From Denitromonas ohlonensis (GTDB lineage: Bacteria; Pseudomonadota; Gammaproteobacteria; Burkholderiales; Rhodocyclaceae): a stretch of DNA of 64,000 bases. The notes beneath the pieces are model-generated. The model had not been told where the DNA came from and did not search any database. It was given only the letters and a program-made list of their open reading frames with translations. The stretch covers positions 124,001-188,000 of the forward strand of contig NZ_VMNI01000007.1 in assembly GCF_007625205.1 (NCBI RefSeq), in the 5' to 3' direction. Below are positions 55,393 through 64,000 of this stretch, in pieces. Position 1 is the stretch's first letter. Each line of letters starts with the position of its first letter. Position numbers and translations under genes: made by a program.

Positions 55393-58300
55393 GGCCGTGC
55401 CCCTTGCCGTTGGCTTCCGCTTGGGCGACCAGTTTTTCGTGGGTGATGTCATGGTGAATACGGATTTCCTCGAACATCTCATCGCGGGAGCGTTGCTCCG
55501 AGAGTTTGTGTTCGGTGATGAAACGATAGAACAAGGGCACAAAGAACACCGCCAGGAAGGTCGCCGCGAGCATGCCGCCGACCACCCCGGTGCCCACCGC
55601 ATGCCGTGCACCAGCGCCCGCACCGCTCGACAGCACCAGCGGTGTGACGCCGAGGATGAAGGCCAGCGAGGTCATCAAAATCGGACGGAAGCGCAGGCGG
55701 GCTGCTTCGATCGCGGCGGCTGCAGCGCTCATGCCTTCGCGGTGTTTATAGATGGCGTACTCGACGATCAGAATCGCGTTCTTGGCGGCGAGGCCGAGCA
55801 GGGTGACCAGACCGATCTGGAAATACACATCGTTGGTCATGCCGGTCAGCCACACCGCAGCGAGCGCGCCGAAGGTGCCAAAGGGCAGGGCCAGCAGCAC
55901 CGCCAGTGGCAGCGACCAGCGCTCGTATTGCGCTGCGAGAATGAGGAAGACCATCACCGCGCCGAGCACCAGCGCCAAGCCGGACGAACCGCTGGATCGA
56001 CGCTCCTGGTAGGCCGCGCCGCTCCAGTCGAGGCTGAAGCCCGGCGGCAGAGTCTTGGCGGCGATTTCTTCCAGCCGGGCGATGGCCTGGCCGGTCGAAA
56101 AGCCCGGTGCCGCGCTACCCAGGATCTTGACGGCCGGCAGGTTGTTGAAGCGCTCCAGCGTGTCGGGGCCGGCTTCGTTGCGAATGGTGGCGAGTGACGA
56201 AATGGGCACCAGCGCGCCGCCGTCGGCCCGCACATACGCGGCCGCGATGTCCTGCGGTTCGTTGCGGAAGGCCGGATCGGCCGACATCAGCACCTGCCAG
56301 GTGCGGCCATACTTGTTGAAGTCGTTCACATAGTAGCTGCCGAGATTGGCGCCCAGCGTGGCAAACAGGCCGTCGAGCGGTACGCCGAGGCTCTTGGCCT
56401 TTTCGCGGTCGACATCGACAAACAGCTGCGGCGTCGACGCGCGCCAGAGGGTTTGCGCCATGGCAAACATCGGGTCCTGGTTGACCGCACCGAGGAACAG
56501 GTCCTTGGTGGCGGCCATGACTTTCGGGTCGTTGTCGCCCCGGTTTTGCAGGTAGAACTCGAAGCCACCCGCGTTGCCCAGACCAAAGATCGCCGGCGGG
56601 TTGAAGGACAGGATCAGCGCCTCCTGAATGTGGCCGGTGGTGGCGTAGGTCTTGCCGACCAGTTCAGCCGCCGTGGTGGTCCGCTCGTCCCAATGCTTGA
56701 GCGTGACGAAGAAGGTCGCCGCGCTGTTCTTGAAGCTGCCGCCGAGGAAGTCGAAGCCGGTAAAGGCGATGGTGTAGGCGACGTTCGGATCGCTGCGGAT
56801 GATCTTTTCGACCTCGGCCACGACCTTGTCGGTGCGCTCCAGCGAGGCGCCGTCGGGCAGGAAGACCGCGGTGATGAAGTAGCCCTGGTCTTCGTCCGGC
56901 ACCAGGCTGCCGGGCGTGGATTGCCACAGCTGCGCGGTGATGGCGACCATGCCGACAAACAACAGCAGGCCGACCATGCCGCGGCGGATGAGCCACGCAA
57001 CACCATGGGTGTATTGGCGCGTGACGACATCGAAGGCGCGGTTGAAGCCGCGGAAGAACCAGTTGGTGGCCTTGTGCTCATGACGCAGGATGAGCACGCA
57101 TAGTGCCGGCGTCAGCGTGAGCGCAACGACGCCCGAAATGCTCACCGCGATGGCGATGGTGACCGCGAACTGCCGGTACAACTCGCCAGTGAGTCCGCCG
57201 AGGAAGGCAATCGGCACAAACACCGCGCACAGCACCAGCACGATGGCGATCACCGGGCCGGTGACTTCGCGCATGGCCTGAATGGCCGCCTGGCGAACCG
57301 TCAGGCCTTCCTCGTGCATGATGCGCTCGACGTTCTCGAGCACTACGATGGCGTCGTCCACCACGATACCGATGGCCAGCACCATGCCGAACAGGGTCAG
57401 CGTGTTGATTGAGTAGCCGAGCATCATCAGGCCGGCGAAGGTGCCGATCAACGACACCGGCACGGCCAGGGTCGGAATCAGCGTGGCGCGCCAGTTCTGC
57501 AGGAACAGGTACACCACCAGGAACACCAGCGCCATGGCCTCAGCCAGCGTTTTGATGACCTCGCGGATCGACACGTTGACGAAGTCGGTGGTGTCGTAGG
57601 GAATGGTGTAGCTCAGGCCGTCGGGGAAACGCGTGCCCAGGTCCGCCAGCGTGGTTTTGACATCCTGCGCGACATCCAGCGCGTTGGCGCCCGGCTTGAG
57701 GAAGATGCCGACCAGGGTAGCCGGCTGGCCGTTGATGCGGCCGATGAAGTCGTAGTCGCGGGCGCCGAGTTCGACGCGTGCCACATCCTTGAGGCGCAGC
57801 TGGGCGCCATTGGCGTCGGCACGCAGGATGATGTTTTCGAACTCGCTGGCCTCGGCCAGACGGCCGCGGGTATTCACCGTCAGTGACAGGGCCTGACCGG
57901 TGGCGACCGGCGGCTGGCCGATGCGACCCACGGCGTACTGCGCGTTCTGCTCCTCGATGGCGCGGATCACGTCAGTGGTGGCGAGATTGTGGTGGCGCAG
58001 ACGATCCGGATTGAGCCAGACCCGCATTGCGTAGTCCTTGGCGCCGAAGATCTGGACGTTGGTGGTGCCCGGCACGCGCTTGAGCACATCGAGTACGTTG
58101 AGCGTCACATAGTTGCTGGTGTAGACGTCATCGAAACGACCATCCGGCGAGTTGAAGGCCACCACCTGCAAGAAGGCGGACGAGCCTTTCTCGACGCTGA
58201 TGCCCTGGCGGCGTACCTCCAGCGGCAGGCGCGGCTCGGCCTGCTTGACGCGGTTGTTGACGTTGATCACCGCTTGGTCGACATCGGTGCCGATGTCGAA

Positions 58301-58582
58301 GGTGACCTGAATCTCGACGCGGCCATTCGAGGCCGAGGTCGAACTCATGTAGAGCATGTTCTCGACACCGATGATCTGGGTCTCGAGCGGCGCGGCGACG
58401 GTCTTTTCGATCACGTCGGCCGAGGCGCCGGGGTAGGTTGCGGCGACGGTGACCACCGGCGGTGCGATTTCGGGGTATTGCGCAATCGGCAGGCCGCGCA
58501 TGGCGGCCAGACCGGCGATCATGATGAACACCGAGAGGACCGTCGCGAAGATCGGACGGTCAATAAAGAAGCGCGAGAACAT
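55385..58582 (-). CDS. RND multidrug efflux permease (AcrB/MexB-like, HAE-1)
   Basis: The 1065-residue protein has the HAE-1 layout: MFSRFFIDRPIFATVLSVFI at TM1, TYPGASADVIEKTVAAPLE near residue 49, and the proton-relay aspartates in LAIGIVVDDAIVVLENVERI near 405. Two long periplasmic loops follow, with the gate region GFSLDWSGAAYQERRSSGSS near 840, and repeated TM halves to about 1040. It exports amphiphilic drugs using the proton gradient with the adjacent MFP and OMF. The short C-terminal tail (EEIRIHHDITHEKLVAQAEA) is acidic and His-rich. It starts 2 bp after the MFP gene. Confidence 0.95.
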   Translation of the reverse strand: MFSRFFIDRPIFATVLSVFIMIAGLAAMRGLPIAQYPEIAPPVVTVAATYPGASADVIEKTVAAPLETQIIGVENMLYMSSTSASNGRVEIQVTFDIGTDVDQAVINVNNRVKQAEPRLPLEVRRQGISVEKGSSAFLQVVAFNSPDGRFDDVYTSNYVTLNVLDVLKRVPGTTNVQIFGAKDYAMRVWLNPDRLRHHNLATTDVIRAIEEQNAQYAVGRIGQPPVATGQALSLTVNTRGRLAEASEFENIILRADANGAQLRLKDVARVELGARDYDFIGRINGQPATLVGIFLKPGANALDVAQDVKTTLADLGTRFPDGLSYTIPYDTTDFVNVSIREVIKTLAEAMALVFLVVYLFLQNWRATLIPTLAVPVSLIGTFAGLMMLGYSINTLTLFGMVLAIGIVVDDAIVVLENVERIMHEEGLTVRQAAIQAMREVTGPVIAIVLVLCAVFVPIAFLGGLTGELYRQFAVTIAIAVSISGVVALTLTPALCVLILRHEHKATNWFFRGFNRAFDVVTRQYTHGVAWLIRRGMVGLLLFVGMVAITAQLWQSTPGSLVPDEDQGYFITAVFLPDGASLERTDKVVAEVEKIIRSDPNVAYTIAFTGFDFLGGSFKNSAATFFVTLKHWDERTTTAAELVGKTYATTGHIQEALILSFNPPAIFGLGNAGGFEFYLQNRGDNDPKVMAATKDLFLGAVNQDPMFAMAQTLWRASTPQLFVDVDREKAKSLGVPLDGLFATLGANLGSYYVNDFNKYGRTWQVLMSADPAFRNEPQDIAAAYVRADGGALVPISSLATIRNEAGPDTLERFNNLPAVKILGSAAPGFSTGQAIARLEEIAAKTLPPGFSLDWSGAAYQERRSSGSSGLALVLGAVMVFLILAAQYERWSLPLAVLLALPFGTFGALAAVWLTGMTNDVYFQIGLVTLLGLAAKNAILIVEYAIYKHREGMSAAAAAIEAARLRFRPILMTSLAFILGVTPLVLSSGAGAGARHAVGTGVVGGMLAATFLAVFFVPLFYRFITEHKLSEQRSRDEMFEEIRIHHDITHEKLVAQAEANGKGHGHD

Positions 58583-58584
58583 GC

Positions 58585-59754
58585 TTAGGCTCCCGGCTTG
58601 GCGGCGGCATCAGCCGGCGGCGTGACCGACACCGGGGCGCCCGGGCCGATCTTGAGTACGCCATCGGTAATCACCTGGTCGCCGGCAGTCAGTCCATCGA
58701 CGACCATCGTGTTGCCGCTCCAGTCCAGCGGCGTGACGGGGCGTACGGCGGCCTTGCCCTCGCTCACGATATACACGAAGCGGCCACTCGGCCCTTCGAG
58801 CACCGCGCGCTGCGGCACGGCGATGGCGTTGGGGCGGGTCGCGCCTTCGAGGCGTACACGCACGAATTCGCCGGGCCGCAGGCGACGGTCGGCGTTCGGC
58901 AGATCGGCTTGCGCTTCGCTGCTACCGGTTGTCGGGTCGATGCGCACATCGGTGAAGTCGAGGCTGCCGGTGGTGTTCGTGGCTTGGTGGGCGGCGCCGA
59001 TCAGTCGTACCCGGAAGCGGCCGTCGGCCAGGCTCAGGCGGCCCGCGGCGATGTCATTGTCGATGCGCGTGCGATCAGAGTCCGGCAGGCCAAAGCGCAC
59101 CTGAATCGGGTCGGTCTGGGTGACTACCGCGAGCAGGGTTTCGGGCCCAGCCAGCAAGCTGCCTTCGGATTGCAGTGCGCGTGAGGTGATGCCGTCGATG
59201 GGCGATTCGACGCGGGTGTATTTGAGCGACAGACGCGCTTCGGTCAGGCGGGCGCGCGCGGCCAGCACATCGGCGGCGGCGATTGCCTGGTTGGAGGTGG
59301 CGTCGTCAAAGTCGCGCTGCGCCACGGCCTTGGAGGCGACCAGCGGCTTGAGGCGCTCGGCTTCGCGGCGGGCTTGCGCCAGGCGGGCATCGGCGGCGGC
59401 CAGATCGGCTTTGGCGCGGGCGACGGCGGTCTCGCTGGGCACCGGGTCGATCTGGAAGAGCGACTGGCCGGCTTTGACGCGGGCGCCTTCCTCGTACTTC
59501 CGCTTGAGCAGGATGCCGCTGACGCGGGGGCGGATTTCGACCTCGCGGGCGCCGTGCAGGCGGGCGGGGTATTCGAAGCTCACCTCAATCGAGGTTGGCA
59601 TTGCGGTCATGACGCTGACTGAGGCGGGCGGCGGCGCGGCGTTCTGGGATGCGGGGGCGTCGCTGCCGCAAGCGCTGACCACCAGGGCGGCGGCAGCAAT
59701 CAGGGCGACGACGGGGTGTGATGCCGTTCGCGTGAAAGGGATGAGGGCTGGCAT
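58585..59754 (-). CDS. RND efflux periplasmic adaptor (AcrA/MexA-like)
   Basis: The 389-residue product is a lipoprotein (ALVVSAC near residue 29) with the MFP order. The barrel-lipoyl part has EVEIRPRVSGILLKRKYEEG near 70, the alpha hairpin (ATDARLAQARREAERLKPLV-like region, about 115-175) follows, and then comes RVESPIDGITSRALQSEGSL near 182. The C-terminal membrane-proximal domain includes PQRAVLEGPSGRFVYIV. It connects the RND pump to the outer-membrane factor. First gene of the operon, divergent from the TetR gene across a palindromic operator. Confidence 0.94.
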   Translation of the reverse strand: MPALIPFTRTASHPVVALIAAAALVVSACGSDAPASQNAAPPPASVSVMTAMPTSIEVSFEYPARLHGAREVEIRPRVSGILLKRKYEEGARVKAGQSLFQIDPVPSETAVARAKADLAAADARLAQARREAERLKPLVASKAVAQRDFDDATSNQAIAAADVLAARARLTEARLSLKYTRVESPIDGITSRALQSEGSLLAGPETLLAVVTQTDPIQVRFGLPDSDRTRIDNDIAAGRLSLADGRFRVRLIGAAHQATNTTGSLDFTDVRIDPTTGSSEAQADLPNADRRLRPGEFVRVRLEGATRPNAIAVPQRAVLEGPSGRFVYIVSEGKAAVRPVTPLDWSGNTMVVDGLTAGDQVITDGVLKIGPGAPVSVTPPADAAAKPGA

Positions 59755-59798
59755 TGGGGCGTGTTCCGATCGTTATTGGTATGGGCGCAATTGTAGAA

Positions 59799-59812
59799 AC
59801 ATTCATGAATGT
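59799..59812. promoter_or_regulatory. Probable TetR/AcrR operator
   Basis: ACATTCATGAATGT is a perfect 14-bp palindrome in the 130-bp space between the adaptor gene and the TetR gene, followed by ATGTAAAG. E. coli AcrR binds a related TACATACATT...GAATGTATGTA site in acrAB, so this is the likely binding site of the adjacent repressor. Confidence 0.7.
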
Positions 59813-59884
59813 ATGTAAAGTGACATTTTCGATTTTGTGTGCTTCAATCCGTGGCAACAGATGTCAGCAAGGACTGCGAGAGCG

Positions 59885-60505
59885 ATGGTAAGAAAGACCA
59901 AAGAAGAGGCGCTCGAGACGCGACATACGATTCTCGATGCGGCCGAAGCGGTGTTCTACCGCAAGGGTATGGCGAGGACGACCTTGGCGGATATCGCGGA
60001 AGCGGCCAGTGTCACGCGCGGGGCGATCTATTGGCATTTTGCCAACAAGGGCGAGGTGTTCGAGGCCATGATGCGCCGCGCCATCGACCCACTCGAGGCG
60101 ATCTCCGAGGTCGACTACTCGACCAGCGAGCGTCCGCTGGAAGAGCTGCGTGAACGGGTGCTGGGCGTGATTGAGCGTATCAATTCCGATCCGCGTTACA
60201 TCCGGGTGTTTGCCATCGCAATGCACAAAAGTGAATACGTGGACGAGATGGTGCCGGTGGTGGATCAGTGCATGGAGTGCTGTGACCGCCATCTGCTGCG
60301 TCAGGAGCAAGCCTTTGCGGTGGCCAGAGCGCGGGGCGATTTGCCGGCCTCGGTTGACCCGCATCGCGCGGCCTTGTCGTTGTCCGTCATGATCGATGGA
60401 CTGATCGCCAGCTGGAGTCTCCAGCCCGACGTCTACTCGCTGGATCTGGCGGGCGGGCTGATCAATTGCTTCTTTTATGGGCTCAAGCACGACGCCTGTC
60501 ATTGA
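59885..60505 (+). CDS. acrR: TetR-family efflux repressor (AcrR-like)
   Basis: The 206-residue product begins MVRKTKEEALETRHTILDAA, as AcrR/TtgR repressors do. The helix-turn-helix lies in TTLADIAEAASVTRGAIYWH (about residues 33-52), followed by FANKGEVFEAMM. The C-terminal ligand-binding domain is typical of the TetR_C_2 group. The ATG at 59885 is chosen by family N-terminus, upstream residues in frame being unlike the family. It should repress the divergent RND operon by binding the nearby palindrome and release it on drug binding. Confidence 0.92.
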   Translation: MVRKTKEEALETRHTILDAAEAVFYRKGMARTTLADIAEAASVTRGAIYWHFANKGEVFEAMMRRAIDPLEAISEVDYSTSERPLEELRERVLGVIERINSDPRYIRVFAIAMHKSEYVDEMVPVVDQCMECCDRHLLRQEQAFAVARARGDLPASVDPHRAALSLSVMIDGLIASWSLQPDVYSLDLAGGLINCFFYGLKHDACH

Positions 60506-60580
60506 GGGCTGCGCCGGCCATTGGGCGGCGGCCCCGCCATTTGATAAACTCGCAAGCTTTCCTCGCTCGCGGTAGATCCC

Positions 60581-61735
60581 ATGTCCGGTAATCGTTTAGG
60601 CAAGTTGTTTTGCGTGTCGTCCTTTGGCGAGTCGCATGGGCCGGCGATCGGCTGTGTGGTTGACGGTTGTCCGCCGGGGCTGGCGATTACCGAGGCGGAT
60701 ATTCAGGCCGAACTGGATCGGCGCAAGCCGGGCACCTCGCGCCATGTGACGCAACGCCGCGAGCCCGACACGGTCGAGATTCTCTCAGGCGTGTATGAAG
60801 GCCTGACCACCGGCACGCCGATCGCGCTGTTGATCCGCAATCAGGACCAGCGCAGCAAGGACTACTCCAATATTGCCGAGACCTTCCGTCCCGGTCACGC
60901 CGACTACGGCTACTGGCAGAAATACGGCATTCGCGACCCGCGCGGTGGCGGTCGCTCGTCGGCGCGCGAGACGGCGGTGCGTGTGGCGGCGGGTGCGATT
61001 GCGCGCAAGTGGCTGACCGAGCGCTACGGCATCGTGATTCGCGGCTACATGGCGCAGCTCGGCCCGATCGAGATCCCGTTCAAAGCCTGGGAAGACCTCG
61101 ACGCCGAAGGCAATGCCTTCTTTGCGCCCAATCTCGCGATGGTCCCCGAGCTGGATGCCTATATGGACGAGCTGCGCAAGTCGGGTGATTCGATCGGCGC
61201 GCGGATCAATGTGGTCGCCACCGGCGTGCCCGTGGGCTGGGGCGAGCCAGTGTATGACCGCCTCGACGCCGATATTGCCCACGCGATGATGAGCATCAAT
61301 GCGGTCAAGGGCGTCGAGATCGGCGCCGGTTTTGACAGTGTCGTGCAGCGCGGGACGGAGCATTCGGACGAAATGACGCCTGCGGGCTATCTCACCAACC
61401 ACGCCGGCGGTGTGCTGGGTGGCATCTCCAGCGGGCAGGATGTGATGGTCAGCATGGCGATCAAGCCGACCTCCAGCATCCGGCTGGATCGCCGCTCGAT
61501 CAACAAGGCGGGTGAGCCGGTGATCGTCAATACGCATGGCCGGCACGATCCCTGTGTGGGCATCCGCGCCACGCCGATCGCCGAGTCCATGCTGGCACTG
61601 GTGCTGATGGATCACGCATTGCGCCATCGTGCTCAGAATGCCGATGTGGTCTGCGCGACGCCGAAGATCGCCGGTCTGGCGCCGGAGGGCACGCAGGCGG
61701 TGCCGTCGCCGACACTCGGTGCACGGGGCGATTGA
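60581..61735 (+). CDS. aroC: Chorismate synthase
   Basis: The 384-residue product is full length. The N-terminal [20 protein letters not shown] and the three family signatures [38 protein letters not shown] (near residue 125) and [17 protein letters not shown] (near 325) are present. It removes phosphate from EPSP using reduced FMN to form chorismate, the last shared step of aromatic biosynthesis. It is monocistronic between acrR and a YdcH-like gene. Confidence 0.98.
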   Translation: MSGNRLGKLFCVSSFGESHGPAIGCVVDGCPPGLAITEADIQAELDRRKPGTSRHVTQRREPDTVEILSGVYEGLTTGTPIALLIRNQDQRSKDYSNIAETFRPGHADYGYWQKYGIRDPRGGGRSSARETAVRVAAGAIARKWLTERYGIVIRGYMAQLGPIEIPFKAWEDLDAEGNAFFAPNLAMVPELDAYMDELRKSGDSIGARINVVATGVPVGWGEPVYDRLDADIAHAMMSINAVKGVEIGAGFDSVVQRGTEHSDEMTPAGYLTNHAGGVLGGISSGQDVMVSMAIKPTSSIRLDRRSINKAGEPVIVNTHGRHDPCVGIRATPIAESMLALVLMDHALRHRAQNADVVCATPKIAGLAPEGTQAVPSPTLGARGD

Positions 61736-61809
61736 CCTGAATCAACTCAATGCCGCAGGGCGGGGCGTAGGCTGAAGTCAACGAAACGGCAACAAAGAGA
61801 GGACGAAAG

Positions 61810-62058
61810 ATGAGCTTGCAAGCCCATGATCTGCATACTGAATTCCCCGAATACCGCGACGCGATTCATGCACTGAAAGTGTCCGACAACCACTTCTCGC
61901 GCCTGTTTGATCGCTACCATGAAGTCAATCGCCATGTGGTGCGTATCGAGGTGGAAGCCGAGGTGGCGACCGATCCGGAGCTTGAGGATCTGAAAAAAGA
62001 ACGGCTCAAACTCAAGGATGAGTTGTTTGGTCTGCTGCAACGCTTCAGCCCGGCCTGA
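61810..62058 (+). CDS. YdcH-family small protein (DUF465)
   Basis: The 82-residue, charged, helical product starts MSLQAHDLHTEFPEYRDAIH and contains FSRLFDRYHEVNRHVVRIE and LKKERLKLKDELFGLLQR, the YdcH/DUF465 pattern, probably an antiparallel helical hairpin. The function of the family is not known. AGAGAGGA 6 bp before the ATG supports the start. An intrinsic terminator follows 20 bp after the stop. Confidence 0.9.
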   Translation: MSLQAHDLHTEFPEYRDAIHALKVSDNHFSRLFDRYHEVNRHVVRIEVEAEVATDPELEDLKKERLKLKDELFGLLQRFSPA

Positions 62059-62077
62059 ACCGGTTCGCGACATGACG

Positions 62078-62100
62078 AAAGCGCCTGCGGGCGCTTTTTT
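62078..62100 (+). terminator. Intrinsic terminator after the YdcH-like gene
   Basis: AAAGCGCC (62078-62085) pairs with GGCGCTTT (62090-62097) around a TGCG loop, and six T residues follow. Confidence 0.9.
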
Positions 62101-62156
62101 CATGTCTGCCGTGCATGCGTCGTTTGCGGTGGCGGGCTGTCGGTACAATGCCGGCC

Positions 62157-63305
62157 ATGCTTCCTTACTGGCGCCTGTCGGGCTACTACTTCTTCTATTT
62201 CGCGTTCATTGGCGCTTTTTCGCCGTACTTCACGCTCTACCTGCAGTCGCTCAGCTTTTCGGCCACGGATATCGCCATTCTGATGTCGCTCATGCAGGTC
62301 ATGCGGGTGGTGGCGCCCAATCTGTGGGGCTGGTTGGCTGATCGCCTCGGTGCGCGGATGCCCATCGTGCGCTTGTCGGCTTTTGCGTCGCTGGCGGGCT
62401 TCGCGGTGTTCTTTCAGACCACCAGCTTCGAAGGCATCTTTGTCGGCATGGCGATCATGGCCTTCTTCTGGAGCGCGGCCTTGCCGCTGGTCGAGAGCCT
62501 CACGTTCAGCCACCTCGCGGGGCAATCGGGGCGCTATGGCAACATCCGGCTGTGGGGCTCGGTCGGATTCATTGTCGCCGTGCTCGGCATCGGTCATGCC
62601 TTGAGTTGGCTGCCCGTCGATAGTCAGTTGTGGATGACCGCCGCCCTGCTGGCGGGGATTGCGGCGTTTGCGCTATGCGTGCCCGAGGCGCCGCGGCCGC
62701 CGCATCATCACGACACGCCCGGGCTGTCGGCGGTGCTTCGGCGGCGCGATGTGCGCGCCATGCTCGGGGGCGCGTTCTTTATGTCGGCGGCGCATGGCGC
62801 CCTGTATATTTTCTACTCAATCCTGCTGGTTGATGCGGGCTACTCGAAAGCCTTTGTGGGCTGGATGTGGACGCTCGGCGTGGTGGCGGAAATCGGGGTC
62901 TTCATGGTCATGCCGCAGCTGACCCGACGCTTTGGTCTGCGTCAGATTCTGCTCGTTGCGTTTGCCGCGGCGGTGCTGCGTTTTGCAATGATTGGCTGGG
63001 GTGTGGCTTCGCTGGTGGTGCTGGTACTTGCCCAGTTGCTCCATGGGGCAACGTTTGGTGCTTATCATGCGGCCTCGATTGCGGCGGTGAATCAGTGGTT
63101 CCCGGGGCGGCTACAGGCGCGTGGGCAAGCGATCTACGGCAGTTTGAGTTTTGGCGCGGGTGGGATGCTGGGCGGTTTGATCAGCGGTTACACTTGGGAC
63201 TGGATGGGCTCTGGCTGGACATTTACCCTCGGCTCCGTGTTTGGGCTGATGGGCTGGTTGTTGATCTGGCGGGGCTGGCGGAATGACTCGCATCAGGAGG
63301 TGTAA
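62157..63305 (+). CDS. MFS transporter, HcaT/nucleoside:H+ symporter-like
   Basis: The 382-residue product has twelve helices, beginning MLPYWRLSGYYFFYFAFIGA, a typical start of the MFS_1-like/HcaT group. Motifs include GWLADRLGARMPIVRL near residue 60, SLTFSHLAGQSGRYGNIRLW near 113 (characteristic RYGxxRLWGS of this group) and NQWFPGRLQARGQAIYGSLS near 315. Substrate is unknown; relatives carry aromatic acids, nucleosides or sugars. The ATG at 62157 fits the family, upstream in-frame codons do not. It ends 1 bp before the M48 lipoprotein gene. Confidence 0.88.
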   Translation: MLPYWRLSGYYFFYFAFIGAFSPYFTLYLQSLSFSATDIAILMSLMQVMRVVAPNLWGWLADRLGARMPIVRLSAFASLAGFAVFFQTTSFEGIFVGMAIMAFFWSAALPLVESLTFSHLAGQSGRYGNIRLWGSVGFIVAVLGIGHALSWLPVDSQLWMTAALLAGIAAFALCVPEAPRPPHHHDTPGLSAVLRRRDVRAMLGGAFFMSAAHGALYIFYSILLVDAGYSKAFVGWMWTLGVVAEIGVFMVMPQLTRRFGLRQILLVAFAAAVLRFAMIGWGVASLVVLVLAQLLHGATFGAYHAASIAAVNQWFPGRLQARGQAIYGSLSFGAGGMLGGLISGYTWDWMGSGWTFTLGSVFGLMGWLLIWRGWRNDSHQEV

Positions 63306-63306
63306 C

Positions 63307-64000
63307 ATGCGTAAAACTTGGAGTCGCTGGTGTGGCATGGCATTGGCCGCGCTGGTGCTGGCGGGGTGTCAGACGATTCAGACAACGCAAGGCGGCGCGG
63401 TCGGTGTGGATCGCGGCCAGTCGATGCTGGTCTCGGCCTCGGAAGTGGAGCAAGCCTCGGCGCAGCAATATCAGCAGGTGATCGCCGCGGCGCAGAAGAA
63501 AGGTCAGCTCAATCGTGACCGACGCATGCTGACGCGGGTGCGTGGCATCGCCAACCGGCTGATTCCGCAGACATCCGCTTTCCGTGCCGACGCGCCGGGT
63601 TGGCGTTGGGAGGTCAACGTGATCGAGTCAAACGAGCTCAACGCCTGGTGTATGGCGGGCGGCAAGATTGCGTTCTATCGTGGTTTGATTGACCGCTTGA
63701 AACTGACTGACGACGAAATCGCGGCGGTGATGGGGCACGAAATTGCTCACGCACTGCGTGAGCACGCCCGCGAGCGCGTGTCGCAAGCCATGGTCACCAA
63801 TATTGGAGTATCGGTATTGAGCGCGGCAGTCGGGCTCGGGCAGCCGGGCGCGGAGTTGATGGGCACGGTCGCCAAGGTCAGCTTTGAGCTCCCCAACTCG
63901 CGCCTGCACGAGACCGAAGCCGACAGCATGGGGGTCGAGCTGGCCGCTCGCGCCGGCTACGATCCGCGCGCGGCGGTGGGGCTGTGGGACAAGATGGCGA
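63307..64000 (+). CDS. M48-family metallopeptidase lipoprotein (LoiP/YcaL-like), runs off the window
   Basis: The frame is open from ATG 63307 to the window end, giving 231 residues. A lipoprotein signal peptide ends AALVLAGC near residue 19. The zinc site HEIAH is in AVMGHEIAHALREH near residue 144, and the third ligand is the Glu in HETEADSMG near 201, so the catalytic core is intact. ELNAWCMAGGKIAFYRGLID just before the site matches LoiP/YcaL-type periplasmic proteases that degrade misfolded envelope proteins. AGGAGG at 63295-63300 overlaps the end of the MFS gene and supports the start. Confidence 0.92.
   Translation, partial: MRKTWSRWCGMALAALVLAGCQTIQTTQGGAVGVDRGQSMLVSASEVEQASAQQYQQVIAAAQKKGQLNRDRRMLTRVRGIANRLIPQTSAFRADAPGWRWEVNVIESNELNAWCMAGGKIAFYRGLIDRLKLTDDEIAAVMGHEIAHALREHARERVSQAMVTNIGVSVLSAAVGLGQPGAELMGTVAKVSFELPNSRLHETEADSMGVELAARAGYDPRAAVGLWDKMA

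Noticed and set aside
53926-55446. 506-codon plus-strand frame opposite the outer-membrane factor gene
   Set aside because: The reverse strand has a lipobox and OEP repeats; this frame also crosses the bidirectional terminator.

Overview
The window is GC-rich, compact, single-contig bacterial chromosome. Gene content and protein character point to a betaproteobacterium of the Rhodocyclales/Zoogloeaceae type (Thauera, Azoarcus or Denitromonas-like). The pointers are orn beside an Ste24-type M48 peptidase, AddAB instead of RecBCD, ilvBN, AcnA together with AcnB, AcrAB-type efflux and several LysR-regulated catabolic clusters. The genus is an inference. I saw no rRNA, tRNA, CRISPR array, phage or complete insertion sequence.

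Layout. 1-9.4 kb: housekeeping genes (partial M48 peptidase, orn, an ArnT-like glycosyltransferase, rpmE, an ArsC-family reductase, dusC, a TrmB-like methyltransferase, a UPF0149 protein), then an orphan branched-chain amino-acid binding protein, a YkgJ protein, an Ap4A phosphorylase-like protein and a single-domain response regulator. 9.3-11.9 kb: a two-RCK potassium-channel protein coupled to a small membrane protein, then YchJ. 11.9-17.5 kb: divergent acnA and acnB. 17.6-23.3 kb: an aspartate module (aspA, a HypT-like LysR regulator, a dicarboxylate/amino-acid symporter, a tandem aspartate/glutamate racemase). 23.3-27.4 kb: an aldehyde dehydrogenase/tautomerase/GST/DoxX operon with a divergent LysR gene. 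27.5-32.3 kb: scpB-like decarboxylase, mmsA, an omega-amino-acid aminotransferase and its LysR regulator (beta-alanine/methylmalonate-semialdehyde catabolism).

32.3-38.7 kb is the accessory stretch. It holds a very large TIR-nSTAND-WD40 protein, which is a candidate immune or signalling receptor. A convergent pair of secreted proteins (a glycine-zipper lipoprotein and a Pro-rich anchored protein) follows. Then comes a wrecked polyphosphate kinase 2 gene whose homology stops at a palindromic repeat flanked by 8-bp direct repeats.

38.7-64 kb returns to ordinary genes: a YnfM-like exporter with its LysR gene, rho, trxA, fdxA, addB-addA, a CBS protein, fadD, ilvBN, an RND efflux operon with its TetR repressor, aroC, a YdcH-like protein, a second MFS transporter and a partial M48 lipoprotein. 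ilvBN is preceded by an attenuator: a 24-codon, valine-rich leader ORF followed by a strong intrinsic terminator, resembling ivbL of enterobacteria.

Most starts were chosen by family N-termini and Shine-Dalgarno sequences. All functional calls come from reading motifs by eye; no database search was run.
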